The notes beneath the pieces are model-generated. The model saw only the letters and a program-made list of their open reading frames with translations, ran no database searches and was not told where the DNA came from. From Hymenobacter sp. YIM 151500-1 (GTDB lineage: Bacteria > Bacteroidota > Bacteroidia > Cytophagales > Hymenobacteraceae), in NCBI RefSeq assembly GCF_025979885.1, contig NZ_CP110139.1, forward strand, positions 4,484,001 through 4,548,000: 64,000 nucleotides of DNA, given 5' to 3'. Below, piece after piece: positions 41,602 to 50,085 of the stretch (position 1 is its first letter; every line of letters begins with the position of its first letter). The position numbers were made by a program, and so were the translations under genes.

Positions 41602-41714
41602 AAGAAAGGCCAGAAATAGCGCCTCAGGGTGTTTGAAGCAGGAAAATACAGCTTGCTAAAAAGCTATAGGCTGTGTTAAGCGAACTATAGCCGGCGGCCG
41701 GCAGCGGCTTGCCG

Positions 41715-41722
41715 TATCTTTG
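41715..41722 (+). promoter_or_regulatory. Promoter -7 element (TATCTTTG) of hemC
   Basis: This perfect TAnnTTTG match lies 112 bases before the hemC start. The leader contains CCGCGGCTGAAGC-type local symmetry but no known riboswitch. Confidence 0.7.
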
Positions 41723-41834
41723 CACCAGCAGTGCAGCCCGCGGCTGAAGCAATTGCTAGGGCTGCTCGGAGAAGCCCGGCCGTAGCCTGTGGCGCAAGCT
41801 GCTGAATTTTTACTTCTTAATTCTCAGTTTTTAG

Positions 41835-42773
41835 TTGAAATCCTCGATTCGCATCGGCACGCGCGGCAGCAAGCTGGCCCTGTGGCAAGCCCAGCACGTG
41901 GCCGACCGCCTGGCGGCCGCCGGCCTCACGCCGGAAATCGTCATCATCACCACCACCGGCGACGTGGTGCTGGACCGCTCCCTCGATAAAATCGGAGCCA
42001 AAGGCGTATTCACGGAGGAGCTGGAGCAAGGCCTGCGCACCGGCCACGTAGACATTGCCGTGCACAGCGCCAAAGACGTGCAAAGCTCGATTCCGGCCGA
42101 TTTGGAGCTGCTGGCATTTCTGGAGCGCGAGCAGGTCAACGACGTAATCGTCAGCTTCGACCCCGCTCTGGACCTCCAGCGCCCCGACCTTGTGCTGGGC
42201 ACCAGCAGCACCCGGCGCAAGGCCATGCTCAAGCGGTTTTTGCCCCACGCCGTTACGGCCGAAGCCCGCGGCAACCTCCAAACCCGCCTGCGCAAGCTGG
42301 AAGAAGGCCAGTACCACGGCCTGGTACTGGCCTACGCCGGCGTGCACCGCATGGAGTACGACAGCCTCATCCGGTTTGTGCTGCCCGAAACCCAGTACGT
42401 ACCCGCTACCGGCCAGGGCAGCATTGCCATTGAGTGTGCCCGCAGCCTGGAGCCGGACCTAAAGGCCAAGCTGCGCCGCATCCTCGACCACGAAGCCACG
42501 CACGTGTGCCTGGTGGCCGAGCGGGCATTTCTGCGCACCATGGAAGGCGGGTGCAGCATTCCGTCGTTTGCCTTGGCTACGCTGGCGCCCGGTGGCACGG
42601 TGCGCCTGCACGGCGGCCTTATCAGCCTCGATGGGCAACACTGGTTGGACGAACAGCAGACTGCGCCCCTAGCCGCCGCCGAGACGCTTGGGGTGCGGGT
42701 GGCGGAGGCCGTGCTGGCCCGCGGTGGCCAGCAGATTCTCGACGACATCCGGCAGCAGCGCCAGCTCAGCTAG
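41835..42773 (+). CDS. hemC: Hydroxymethylbilane synthase (porphobilinogen deaminase)
   Basis: The 312-residue enzyme has IRIGTRGSKLALWQAQHVAD, IGAKGVFTEELEQGL, DIAVHSAKDVQSSIP with the catalytic Asp, GTSSTRRKAML, and the dipyrromethane-cofactor Cys in MEGGCSIPSF (~238). The start is a TTG: an in-frame TAG immediately precedes it (41832-41834) and no ATG lies before the conserved SSIRIGTRGS. It joins four porphobilinogens for haem synthesis. No other haem gene is adjacent. Confidence 0.96.
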   Translation: MKSSIRIGTRGSKLALWQAQHVADRLAAAGLTPEIVIITTTGDVVLDRSLDKIGAKGVFTEELEQGLRTGHVDIAVHSAKDVQSSIPADLELLAFLEREQVNDVIVSFDPALDLQRPDLVLGTSSTRRKAMLKRFLPHAVTAEARGNLQTRLRKLEEGQYHGLVLAYAGVHRMEYDSLIRFVLPETQYVPATGQGSIAIECARSLEPDLKAKLRRILDHEATHVCLVAERAFLRTMEGGCSIPSFALATLAPGGTVRLHGGLISLDGQHWLDEQQTAPLAAAETLGVRVAEAVLARGGQQILDDIRQQRQLS

Positions 42774-42863
42774 CCAGCCTACCCGCCGCTCAGCTGGCAG
42801 GGGCCGCGCTGGCTCCCCGCTCAAACTGCGTAGTTTTACCGTTTCCGACACCTACCTCACTCT

Positions 42864-43514
42864 ATGAACATCCTCTCCCGATTAGTCACGCTGCTGATGG
42901 CCGTGTTGCTGGTGGCCTCGGCTGCTCAAGCCCAGACCAAGACTGCCAAACGCCCCCGAACCAGCAAGAAAGACGAAGTAATAACCATCAGCACCCCGCA
43001 GGGCGACATCCGGCTGGTGCTTTTCGAGCAGACGCCTCTGCACAAGGCCAACTTCCTGAAGCTGGCCGAAAGCGGCTTCTACAACGGCACCACGTTTCAC
43101 CGGGTCATTCCGGGTTTCATGATTCAGGGCGGCGACCCCAACTCCAAGGACACCGACCCCGATAATGACGGCGAAGGCGCCCCCAATGAGAAGATGATTC
43201 CGGCCGAAATCCGGCCCGAGTTCCGGCACAATCCCGGCGCTGTGGCCGCTGCCCGCACCGCCGACTTCGTGAACCCCCAGCGGGCCAGCAGCGCCTCGCA
43301 GTTCTACATCGTGCAAAATCCCCAGGGCACCCCCCACCTCGACGGCCAGTACACGGTGTTCGGCCAGGTTATCAGCGGGCAGGAAGTGGTGGACAAAATT
43401 GCCCAGCAGCCTGCCAATGAGCGAAACCGCCCCCTCACCGACCTGAAGATGACGGTGAAAGTGGAAAAGCTCAAAAAGAAGAAGATTACTGAACTCTACG
43501 GGTATCAGTATTAG
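42864..43514 (+). CDS. Secreted cyclophilin-type peptidyl-prolyl isomerase
   Basis: The 216-residue protein has a signal peptide (MNILSRLVTLLMAVLLVASA, cleavage near AQAQ), a basic linker, then a cyclophilin domain from ~38: FLKLAESGFYNGTTFHRVIP, GFMIQGGDP, ASSASQFYIV and FGQVISGQEVVDKI. It is probably a periplasmic folding catalyst. A weak promoter (TAGTTTTA) lies near 42831. Confidence 0.93.
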   Translation: MNILSRLVTLLMAVLLVASAAQAQTKTAKRPRTSKKDEVITISTPQGDIRLVLFEQTPLHKANFLKLAESGFYNGTTFHRVIPGFMIQGGDPNSKDTDPDNDGEGAPNEKMIPAEIRPEFRHNPGAVAAARTADFVNPQRASSASQFYIVQNPQGTPHLDGQYTVFGQVISGQEVVDKIAQQPANERNRPLTDLKMTVKVEKLKKKKITELYGYQY

Positions 43515-43516
43515 GG

Positions 43517-43795
43517 GCTTAGGGTCTTGGGGGCTTGGGGTCTTAGTTGTTCAAGCACAACGCTGATACGATGTGGGGTCGTCGGCTACTTTCTGCTTAG
43601 GGTCTTAGTTGTTGTTCAGGCACAACTGATATTCTGAAATGCCACCGCACGCCATTCTGACAGTAGCATGAGCCGTTGTTTTACCTGACCGTTTTGGCAT
43701 CAATTGTTTAGCTATGAGAAGCTCGTGCGGTAACGTCTCAGAATGCCACCTGTACCAGAACATCCACTAAGTCCCTAAGCCCCCAAGGCCCTAAA
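43517..43795. repeat. Gap-filling region with complementary G-rich and C-rich ends
   Basis: GGGGCTTAGGGTCTTGGGGG and further CTTAGGGTCTTAG copies (43515-43550, 43597-43613) are complementary to AGTCCCTAAGCCCCCAAGGC at 43769-43788, two bases before the next ATG. In the middle AGAATGCCACC (43739-43749) and CTGAAATGCCACC (43635-43647) are similar. No gene was seen. Confidence 0.65.
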
Positions 43796-43797
43796 AA

Positions 43798-44703
43798 ATG
43801 AAGCTCCTCATTACCGGTTCCAATGGGCTGCTGGGCCAGAAGCTGGTGGCATTGCTCCGCCGGCAGCCCCTGGTGCAACTGGTTGCTACTTCCCGGGGAG
43901 CCAACAAGCTTGCTGAACTGTATCCGGAGGTGCGCTTTGTGTCGCTCGATGTGACGGACCGGGCTCAGGTGGAGCGGGTGCTGGCCCAGGAAAAGCCTAC
44001 TCACCTCGTGCACACGGCTGCCATGACCCAGGTAGATGAGTGTGAGCTAAACCAGGAAGCGTGCTGGTTGCAGAACGTGACGGCCGTGGAGTATTTAGTG
44101 GCCGCCTGCGAGCAGCAGGGTACTCACCTCCTCCATCTCAGCACCGATTTTATCTTCAGCGGAGAAGAAGGGCCCCTGACGGAAGACGCCACGCCCGCGC
44201 CGGTAAATTTTTATGGGGAAAGCAAGCTGGCTGCCGAGCGTGTGGTGCAGGTCTGCCGGGTGCCCTGGACTATTTTGCGCACGGTGCTGGTGTACGGCGC
44301 CGCCCACGACTACGGCCGCACCAACATCGTGCTGTGGGTGCGCGACTCCCTGCGGGCCGGCCAGAAAATCAACGTGGTGGACGACCAGCTCCGCACCCCG
44401 ACGCTGGCCGAGGACCTGGCCCAGGGCTGCTGGCTGGCTGCGCAACGCAATGCCACCGGCATCTACCACCTGAGCGGCCGGGAGCTGCTGACGCCCTACC
44501 AAATGGCCCTGCAAGTAGCCGACTTCTTCCAGCTGGATAAGTCATTACTTGTGCGGGTAGATGCCAGTACTTTTTCACAGCCGGCCAAACGCCCGGCGCG
44601 CACGGGGTTCATCATCACCAAAGCCGAGCGGGAACTAAGCTACCAGCCTCATTCCTTCCAGGAAGGCATTGCGCTGCTGGCCCGCCAAACCGAGGCTGCA
44701 TAA
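43798..44703 (+). CDS. RmlD-like NAD(P)-dependent sugar reductase (SDR superfamily)
   Basis: The 301-residue protein has the N-terminal GSNGLLGQKL nucleotide-binding motif, HTAAMTQVDECE, the catalytic STDFIFSG and YGESKLAAE (YxxxK), and LRTVLVYG. These fit dTDP-4-dehydrorhamnose reductase-type extended SDRs. No rhamnose synthesis genes are nearby, so the sugar substrate is unknown. The start is the ATG next to the repeat. Confidence 0.87.
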   Translation: MKLLITGSNGLLGQKLVALLRRQPLVQLVATSRGANKLAELYPEVRFVSLDVTDRAQVERVLAQEKPTHLVHTAAMTQVDECELNQEACWLQNVTAVEYLVAACEQQGTHLLHLSTDFIFSGEEGPLTEDATPAPVNFYGESKLAAERVVQVCRVPWTILRTVLVYGAAHDYGRTNIVLWVRDSLRAGQKINVVDDQLRTPTLAEDLAQGCWLAAQRNATGIYHLSGRELLTPYQMALQVADFFQLDKSLLVRVDASTFSQPAKRPARTGFIITKAERELSYQPHSFQEGIALLARQTEAA

Positions 44704-44787
44704 GGCTCTTAGGTCTACTGCCAAAGCTGCCGGAAAGTATGGCCCGGCGACTCCTGTTGCAGATGAAGCCTACCCCTATAAACGCAA

Positions 44788-44818
44788 AAAACCCGCAAAC
44801 AATGTTTGCGGGGTTTTC
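44788..44818 (+). terminator. Intrinsic terminator after the RmlD-like gene
   Basis: AAAACCCGCAAAC pairs with GTTTGCGGGGTTTT around a 3-base loop. Confidence 0.85.
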
Positions 44819-44900
44819 ACACACCTATTGCAACAACCTGAAGGGTAGAAAGCGCGCTGCAAGCAGACGCAGGTGCTTCACACCCAATAATTCTGAAATA

Positions 44901-45182
44901 TTAGCTACCTTCAAGAGGCAGCGAAATGGACCCGACCAATAGCTCACCCACCAGAACCACGGTACCATTCTGCAAAGCAGCGGTGGCAACCGAGTAGGGC
45001 ACTAGTTCTCCGTCAGAAGTCCAGAAACCGGCCGCCCGACTGGCAACCTGGTAAGCCGCTATATCCAGTAGCAGTGAACGGAATACCTGCTCTTGGTGCT
45101 GTTTTGGGAGCGGGGAAACCATACCTACAGGTAGCTGGTAAGTCAGCTGATAGAGGCACTGAGTTTCTTTCTCTGTGCCGTT
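44901..45182 (-). pseudogene. Probable 5'-truncated gene remnant
   Basis: An open frame without a good start runs from an in-frame TAG at 45183-45185 to a stop at 44901. It reads NGTEKETQCLYQLTYQLPVG then MVSPLPKQHQEQVFRSLLLD and DIAAYQVASRAAGFWTSDGE. The residues look protein-like both before and after the only ATG (45122), which suggests that the beginning of the gene is lost. The family is unknown. The rest of 44819-45345 is lower in GC, with no other gene. Confidence 0.35.
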
Positions 45183-45345
45183 CTACACTACAATAGTAGG
45201 GCACAATAGAAGTGCTGTAAAGGACAATAACGTCGTAATTGTGACTTGTATCTAGTAAGGATAGAATAAGCTTGGAATGGGTTCGAGTTGAGCTTATCGA
45301 CACAAAAAACTGAAGAGTAAGCTGCTATGCTGGTTAAAGACGAGG

Positions 45346-46359
45346 TTATGCCTGGTCAGAATAGGCTTGTTTTGTGACATCAGCAAAAGAATATTTCTGG
45401 CTTTTGCTACGTGCCATGAGCGTGTGCAGGCTGAGTAGGGTGGCCCCCAACGCAACTCCGGGCCCCAGCAGCAGCCACCAGCTACCGGGGCTAAAGCGCA
45501 CGGCGGCCAACAGACGGCCCCAGCTGGGAATTTCCGGGGGCAGCCCAATACCTAAAAAGGAAAGCGTGGTTTCCAGGCCAATAAGCAGGGCTACAGTAAG
45601 CGGAAACCGCACCATCTGCACGGGCCAGGTGGCCGGCCACACGTGGCGCAGCAGGATGCGCCTGGCGGGCAGGCCGGCGGCCCGGGCTGCCTCCACGTAA
45701 GGCAGCGCCCGAACCTGCAGAGTAGCGGCCCGCATCAGCCGGGCAGGGGCAGTCCAGCAGGTGCCAGCCAGCAACAATACGAGCCCCGCCGCCGAAGGCC
45801 GTTGCAGCGCGGCCACCACCACCACCAGTACCAGCAGGGGCACGGAGTCAAGCAGGGTTATTAGCGTTTGAACAGCGTGGTCGAGGGGCAAAGCCCGGCG
45901 GCGGCGACCCCACGCCCAGTGGCGGGCACCATACCAGATGGTGGTTCCTAGCAGCAGCAGCGGCAGCAGCCATACCGGGTGAGCCAGTAGCTGAGCTGCC
46001 TCCAGCACCGCTCCGGCTCCCACTACCGCGGCTGCCAGCACAAAAGCTTGCGTTACCCGCCAGTGGGCATTGCCCCAAAACCCCGCTACACTGCCCAGCC
46101 CCGCCCCAAGCAGCACCGCCAGCGTGGCCGCCGGCAGGCTTACCAGCAACGTGGTGCGGGCTCCCAGCAGAAGCAAGGTTCCTAGCCCCTGGCCTTGCGC
46201 ATCAGTACCTAGCCAGAAGGGAGCCTGGCCCGGCGGCAGGTTGGCTTGCAGCAAATTGGGAAAGGGAGCTTGGCTTGGCGCGGCCACGGCGGCCACCACC
46301 AGCATCAGCAGCCAGCCTGCTGCTGTCCATTCCGGCCAAGACAGGCGCGGGCGGCTCAC
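45346..46359 (-). CDS. Oligopeptide-type ABC transporter permease, DppC-like
   Basis: The protein is 337 residues from a GTG overlapping the upstream stop (GTGA), which marks translational coupling. It has a single N-terminal helix (AAGWLLMLVVAAVAA), then the segment with DAQGQG typical of DppC/OppC, five more helices and the EAA coupling loop YVEAARAAGLPARRILLRHV. It would form the channel with the 46356 permease. The long upstream open frame is a shadow. No ATP-binding subunit gene is near. Confidence 0.87.
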   Translation of the reverse strand: MSRPRLSWPEWTAAGWLLMLVVAAVAAPSQAPFPNLLQANLPPGQAPFWLGTDAQGQGLGTLLLLGARTTLLVSLPAATLAVLLGAGLGSVAGFWGNAHWRVTQAFVLAAAVVGAGAVLEAAQLLAHPVWLLPLLLLGTTIWYGARHWAWGRRRRALPLDHAVQTLITLLDSVPLLVLVVVVAALQRPSAAGLVLLLAGTCWTAPARLMRAATLQVRALPYVEAARAAGLPARRILLRHVWPATWPVQMVRFPLTVALLIGLETTLSFLGIGLPPEIPSWGRLLAAVRFSPGSWWLLLGPGVALGATLLSLHTLMARSKSQKYSFADVTKQAYSDQA

Positions 46360-47414
46360 GGCTGAATCCGGACCCGGGGGTCGGCGGCTTGGTACAGGAT
46401 ATCGGCCAGGGCCTGAGCCAGCAAGCGTACTACTACGACCAGCGTTACGCCGCCCAGCAGCACCGGGTAATCTTGGCTGGCGGCGGCTTCGGCCAGCAGG
46501 CGGCCCATGCCGGGCAAGGCAAACAGCACTTCCACCACTACCGAGCCGGCTACCACCTCGGGCAGCAGGGCCGCCGCCAGGGTAATACCGGGCAGCAGGG
46601 CGTTGCGCAGGGCATGATGCCGCAGCACCCCCCACCGGCTGGCGCCTTTGGCACGGGCCGTGGCAATGTAGGGGGCACGTAGCTCGTGTTGCAAGGCTCC
46701 ATCCAGCTGCACCAGCAGGGCGGGGGCACTCACCAGCACTAAGCTGGTAATCGGCAAAACCAGGTACGGCAGTTGCCGCCCGGCCTGAGCCCACCAAGGC
46801 CCGCTCAGCTCGGCCGCATCCAGTCCGAAGACCGGGAACCAGGACAAGGCATCGGGGTTAGCCAGCAGTAGCAGCAGGCCCAGGGCCACCAAAAATAAGG
46901 GCAGCGCTTGCAAGGCATGTAGCACCGCCAGCAGGGTTGGCCGCCAGGTTCGATGATAGTTCAGCAGCAAGGAACCACCTACGGCTGCGGCCACGCTCAG
47001 CGCCAGGGCCGCGCCGGTCAGGGGCAACGTATAGCGCAACGAGCGGCCAACCAACTTCGCAACGGGGGCGCCGTCGCGGAAGGAAAAGCCCAAATCGCCG
47101 CGCAAAAGGCCACCCACCCACCGGTGGTACTGATTGTGAAGGCCGTGCCACTGCCACGCCGGCCGCAAGCCATGCGGCTGCGGCGGCAACGTTACGTAGA
47201 ACACGGGCTCATCGAGGCCGTAACGGCGCAAGAGCTGCCGGGTGGCTGCTTGCTGCTCGGCCGGCGAAAACACCCGGCTGCTCGACTCCAGGGCTTGCTG
47301 AACGAAGGCTGCTGGATCAGCTGCGGAGCGGCTTAGCAGAAACAGAGCTGATAAAACAAGCCAAGCCAGCAGCAGCGTACGTCCCAAAGAATATAAAACG
47401 GAAGACCACTGCAT
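46356..47414 (-). CDS. Oligopeptide-type ABC transporter permease, DppB-like
   Basis: The 352-residue protein has LGRTLLLAWLVLSALFLLSR as TM1 and the periplasmic part RYGLDEPVFYV. GDLGFSFRDGAPVAKLVGRS is the DppB signature, and the EAA loop is YIATARAKGASRWGVLRHHA. It lies 14 bases downstream of the binding-protein gene and overlaps the next permease. It imports peptides or similar solutes together with them. Confidence 0.9.
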   Translation of the reverse strand: MQWSSVLYSLGRTLLLAWLVLSALFLLSRSAADPAAFVQQALESSSRVFSPAEQQAATRQLLRRYGLDEPVFYVTLPPQPHGLRPAWQWHGLHNQYHRWVGGLLRGDLGFSFRDGAPVAKLVGRSLRYTLPLTGAALALSVAAAVGGSLLLNYHRTWRPTLLAVLHALQALPLFLVALGLLLLLANPDALSWFPVFGLDAAELSGPWWAQAGRQLPYLVLPITSLVLVSAPALLVQLDGALQHELRAPYIATARAKGASRWGVLRHHALRNALLPGITLAAALLPEVVAGSVVVEVLFALPGMGRLLAEAAASQDYPVLLGGVTLVVVVRLLAQALADILYQAADPRVRIQP

Positions 47415-47428
47415 AGCCCAAGCGCCAG

Positions 47429-49162
47429 TTAAGGAGTGCCAGCCGGCACCGCACCAATGCGCTGCACATCATAACCCGGTTTGAACCCCATTACCGGGAT
47501 GGGGCCCAGGGTGCTGGCCGCCGCAATCCGGTATTGCATATAGTATAGTACCAGCAGTGGCTTTTCCTCGTGCAGCAGCCGTTGCAGCCGGCGCAGTAGC
47601 CGGGCTTTCTGGTCGGGCTGCTCAGCCTGCGCAATGTCTTTAATTAGCTTGTCGCTGGCCGGCGTGGCGTAGCCCGTGAAATTGCCTACTCCCAATCCTT
47701 CCGAATGCAGAAAGGAAGTGAAGTCATACGAAAAGGGGCTGCCGGCAATGTTGCGCAGCGTTATGTCGGTGGTGCCGGCCCGCAGCTGCTGGCTCAGCAG
47801 GGCGCCCTCTAGGGGGCGTAGCTCTACCCGAATACCGATGGCCGCCGCCGCCGCCCGAAACTGCAGGGCCACGGTTTCAAAGCTTGGTTCGCCGGCACGG
47901 TAGCTGATGCTTAGCTGCAAGCGGCGCGGGGCCCCTCCTGCCACCGGCCGTTGCCAGCCGCCTGCGGGCAACCGCTGCCAACCAGCTTGCTGCAGCAACT
48001 CAACTGCCTGGGCGGGGCTGTACTGTGGCAGCGGCAAGCTGTCGTTGTAGTACGCCTTGATGGCTGGACTGATCAAGCCTACGGTCGGGTAGGCGGTGCC
48101 GCGCTCCACTGCCTGAATCAGGGCCGGAATATTAAATAGCTGAGAAAGGGCCTGCCGGGTTAGCCGGTCGCGCAGCACGGGCTGGCGCACGTTAAACGAG
48201 GCTATCAGGCATTCATACGAAGGCGTGGTGTAGAAGCGCAGCCGGGCGCGGTCGGAGGCCGATTCCTGCAAGCGGACAAACTCGCCCGCGGGCATCATGC
48301 TGTACAAGTCGATTTCGCCGCGCCGCAGGGCCAGCGTGGCCGTAGCCGCATCGGGAATCACGTGGTAAGTAATGCGGCGCGGCACAGCCTGTAGCTGCGG
48401 GGGCACGGCTGGTAGCCGGTCGGCCCACCAGGTGGTTTTGCGCTGCAACGTCAGGTAGCGGCCCGGCTGCCAGGAGCGTAGCTGATATGGGCCGCAGCCC
48501 GGCAGGCGTTCCGGATGGCGGGCCAGTTCCAGGGCCTGGTAGCGGCGCGCGAAGCTGGCCACTACGCCTGCCGCCGCGCCCGGACGGCGCATCGACGCTA
48601 TCGTCAGCGGGCGCAACTGCCCCTGCGGGTCCAGCACGTATTCCGGAAGGATGGAAAAGTCGCCCGACTGCTGTACGTACTCCGACGACTTGCCCGCGCA
48701 TAACAGCGTAAACCGGCGCGGATCCTGAGCATCCAGCTCGATGTCGCGAATAAACCCATATTGCGCCTGATCCAGCTCGATGGGCAAGCCTGGGCAGTTC
48801 ATCACCTTCAGCGTGAAGGCTACGTCGCGGGCCAGTACGGGCGAGCCGTTGTCCCAGGTGGCTTCGGGCCGCAGCCGGAAGCTCACCAGCATTAGCGAGT
48901 CATTGAGTGAGCGTACGGTGGGATAGGCCTCGGCCAGCCAGGGCACACTGATTAGCTTTTTTTCGTTGGGCTTCAGCAAGCTGCAGTGCAGCAGGTTCGC
49001 CACCGTATACGAACTCAGGTTGTCCACCACGAGCGGGTCGAGGTTGGCAGGGTCGCGGGCCCAGCGGATGCGGATAGCGTCCGGTTTGGAAGAGGAAGCT
49101 GGAGAGCAGGCAACCAGACCAGCCCCTAGCATTACAGTTAAACCAGAAGACAGTAGCTTCAT
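47429..49162 (-). CDS. Extracellular solute-binding lipoprotein, family 5 (oligopeptide type)
   Basis: The 577-residue protein has a lipoprotein signal (MKLLSSGLTVMLGAGLVACS), then the family-5 pattern: LDPLVVDNLSSYTVANLLHC, TWDNGSPVLARDVAFTLKV, GCGPYQLRSWQPGRYLTLQR and FNVRQPVLRDRLTRQALSQL. It probably captures peptides in the periplasm. A weak TAACTTGC element at 49193-49200 (minus strand) may give it its own promoter, or it may be read from the repeat gene 83 bases upstream. Confidence 0.9.
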   Translation of the reverse strand: MKLLSSGLTVMLGAGLVACSPASSSKPDAIRIRWARDPANLDPLVVDNLSSYTVANLLHCSLLKPNEKKLISVPWLAEAYPTVRSLNDSLMLVSFRLRPEATWDNGSPVLARDVAFTLKVMNCPGLPIELDQAQYGFIRDIELDAQDPRRFTLLCAGKSSEYVQQSGDFSILPEYVLDPQGQLRPLTIASMRRPGAAAGVVASFARRYQALELARHPERLPGCGPYQLRSWQPGRYLTLQRKTTWWADRLPAVPPQLQAVPRRITYHVIPDAATATLALRRGEIDLYSMMPAGEFVRLQESASDRARLRFYTTPSYECLIASFNVRQPVLRDRLTRQALSQLFNIPALIQAVERGTAYPTVGLISPAIKAYYNDSLPLPQYSPAQAVELLQQAGWQRLPAGGWQRPVAGGAPRRLQLSISYRAGEPSFETVALQFRAAAAAIGIRVELRPLEGALLSQQLRAGTTDITLRNIAGSPFSYDFTSFLHSEGLGVGNFTGYATPASDKLIKDIAQAEQPDQKARLLRRLQRLLHEEKPLLVLYYMQYRIAAASTLGPIPVMGFKPGYDVQRIGAVPAGTP

Positions 49163-49245
49163 GAATGGGCAACAGCACGGGTATTAGGCCGGGCAAGTTA
49201 CCACGATTTACCGCTTCAGTTTACCTGGGATAGGATGTTCTGGCA

Positions 49246-49716
49246 CTAAGCAATTGCGTGGCCGTCACCCCAGCCACTGGAGCCACCATGCTCATTCGCT
49301 GCTATGTGGCCCTCACCCAAGCCATTGCCATGTGCGAAAGCTACGTGCCCATCACCCCAGCCACTGGAACCGCCATGCTCAACACTGGCTACGTGCCCGT
49401 CGCCCCAGCCGCTCGAACCGCCGTGCTCGAAAGCAAGGTGCCCATCGCCCCACCCACTAGAGCCGCCGTGTTCGATAGCTGCTACGTGCCCGTCGCCCCA
49501 GCCGCTCGAACCACCGTGCTCAACTGCTGTGATGTGGCCATCACCCCAGCCACTGGAACCGCCATGCTCAATGCTTACCGCATGACCGTCGCCCCAGCCG
49601 CTCGAACCGCCGTGCTCTACGGCGTGGATAGTTTGGGCTACGGAGGCTACCGCAGTGGAGGGGGTAAAATTCAGGCTGCCGATTTGCAGGAGGGCGATGG
49701 TAACGAGCTCGATCAT
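49246..49716 (-). CDS. EHGGSSGWGDGH tandem-repeat protein, novel
   Basis: The 156-residue protein begins MIELVTIALLQIGSLNFTPS, a hydrophobic leader not quite like a classical signal peptide. Seven identical 12-mers EHGGSSGWGDGH and one degenerate AHGNGLGEGH follow, separated by 3-4 residue linkers (AVSI, ITAV, VAAI, LAF, VASV, VAF, IAAN). The three DNA versions of the unit compared differ only at third codon positions and Ser codons. It has no Cys and is rich in Gly, His, Trp and Asp. Possible roles are a multi-core peptide precursor, a metal-binding secreted protein or a structural peptide. Upstream, CACCTTTG at 49756-49763 (minus) is a near-promoter match. Not recognised. Confidence 0.8.
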   Translation of the reverse strand: MIELVTIALLQIGSLNFTPSTAVASVAQTIHAVEHGGSSGWGDGHAVSIEHGGSSGWGDGHITAVEHGGSSGWGDGHVAAIEHGGSSGWGDGHLAFEHGGSSGWGDGHVASVEHGGSSGWGDGHVAFAHGNGLGEGHIAANEHGGSSGWGDGHAIA

Positions 49717-50036
49717 GGCTTTGGAATTGTTTGTGGTTCAGGTGATTGAATGACACAAAGGTGAACTCCAGCCAAGCCTACGTAAAGGAAAGAAGGCTCG
49801 CAAAAGTGACGTGATGTAAGCGTCACTCTTTCGTTGTTGTCACTAGATACATTATTTTATCTTTCTGATAACTAAGTATTTAAAATAAAATTTTTAAAAT
49901 AGCCAAGGACAAATCTGGTATCAATGTGACATAATATAACTAAAAAAGGTACAAGTTGCCATTTACAAATAAAGGACGCACCTGGAATTGCAAAAAGGAT
50001 AGGATGTCCCTTTTTGTGACAAGCTTTTTAGCCCCT
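49717..50036. promoter_or_regulatory. AT-rich divergent intergenic region
   Basis: It separates the repeat gene from the solenoid gene and is much lower in GC than the rest of the window, with AATTTTTAAAATA and AATATAACTA stretches. GTGACGTGATGTAAGCGTCAC at 49807-49827 is an inverted motif (GTGACG/CGTCAC) that could be an operator. No gene was seen. Confidence 0.5.
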
Positions 50037-50044
50037 TATCTTTG
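50037..50044 (+). promoter_or_regulatory. Promoter with -33 TTTG and -7 TATCTTTG
   Basis: A perfect -7 element has TTTG at 50013-50016, 20 bases upstream, close to the Bacteroidota consensus spacing. It is 41 bases before the ATG of the solenoid gene. Confidence 0.72.
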
Positions 50045-50085
50045 ATAAGACCCAGGCGCTGAAACTCGTAAAGCACGTATTTAGA

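Noticed and set aside
49254..49749. Plus-strand open frames across the repeat gene (Pro/His/Ala-rich, long)
   Set aside because: Only the minus-strand frame keeps an identical protein unit while the DNA varies synonymously. The plus-strand frames are a by-product of the repeats.
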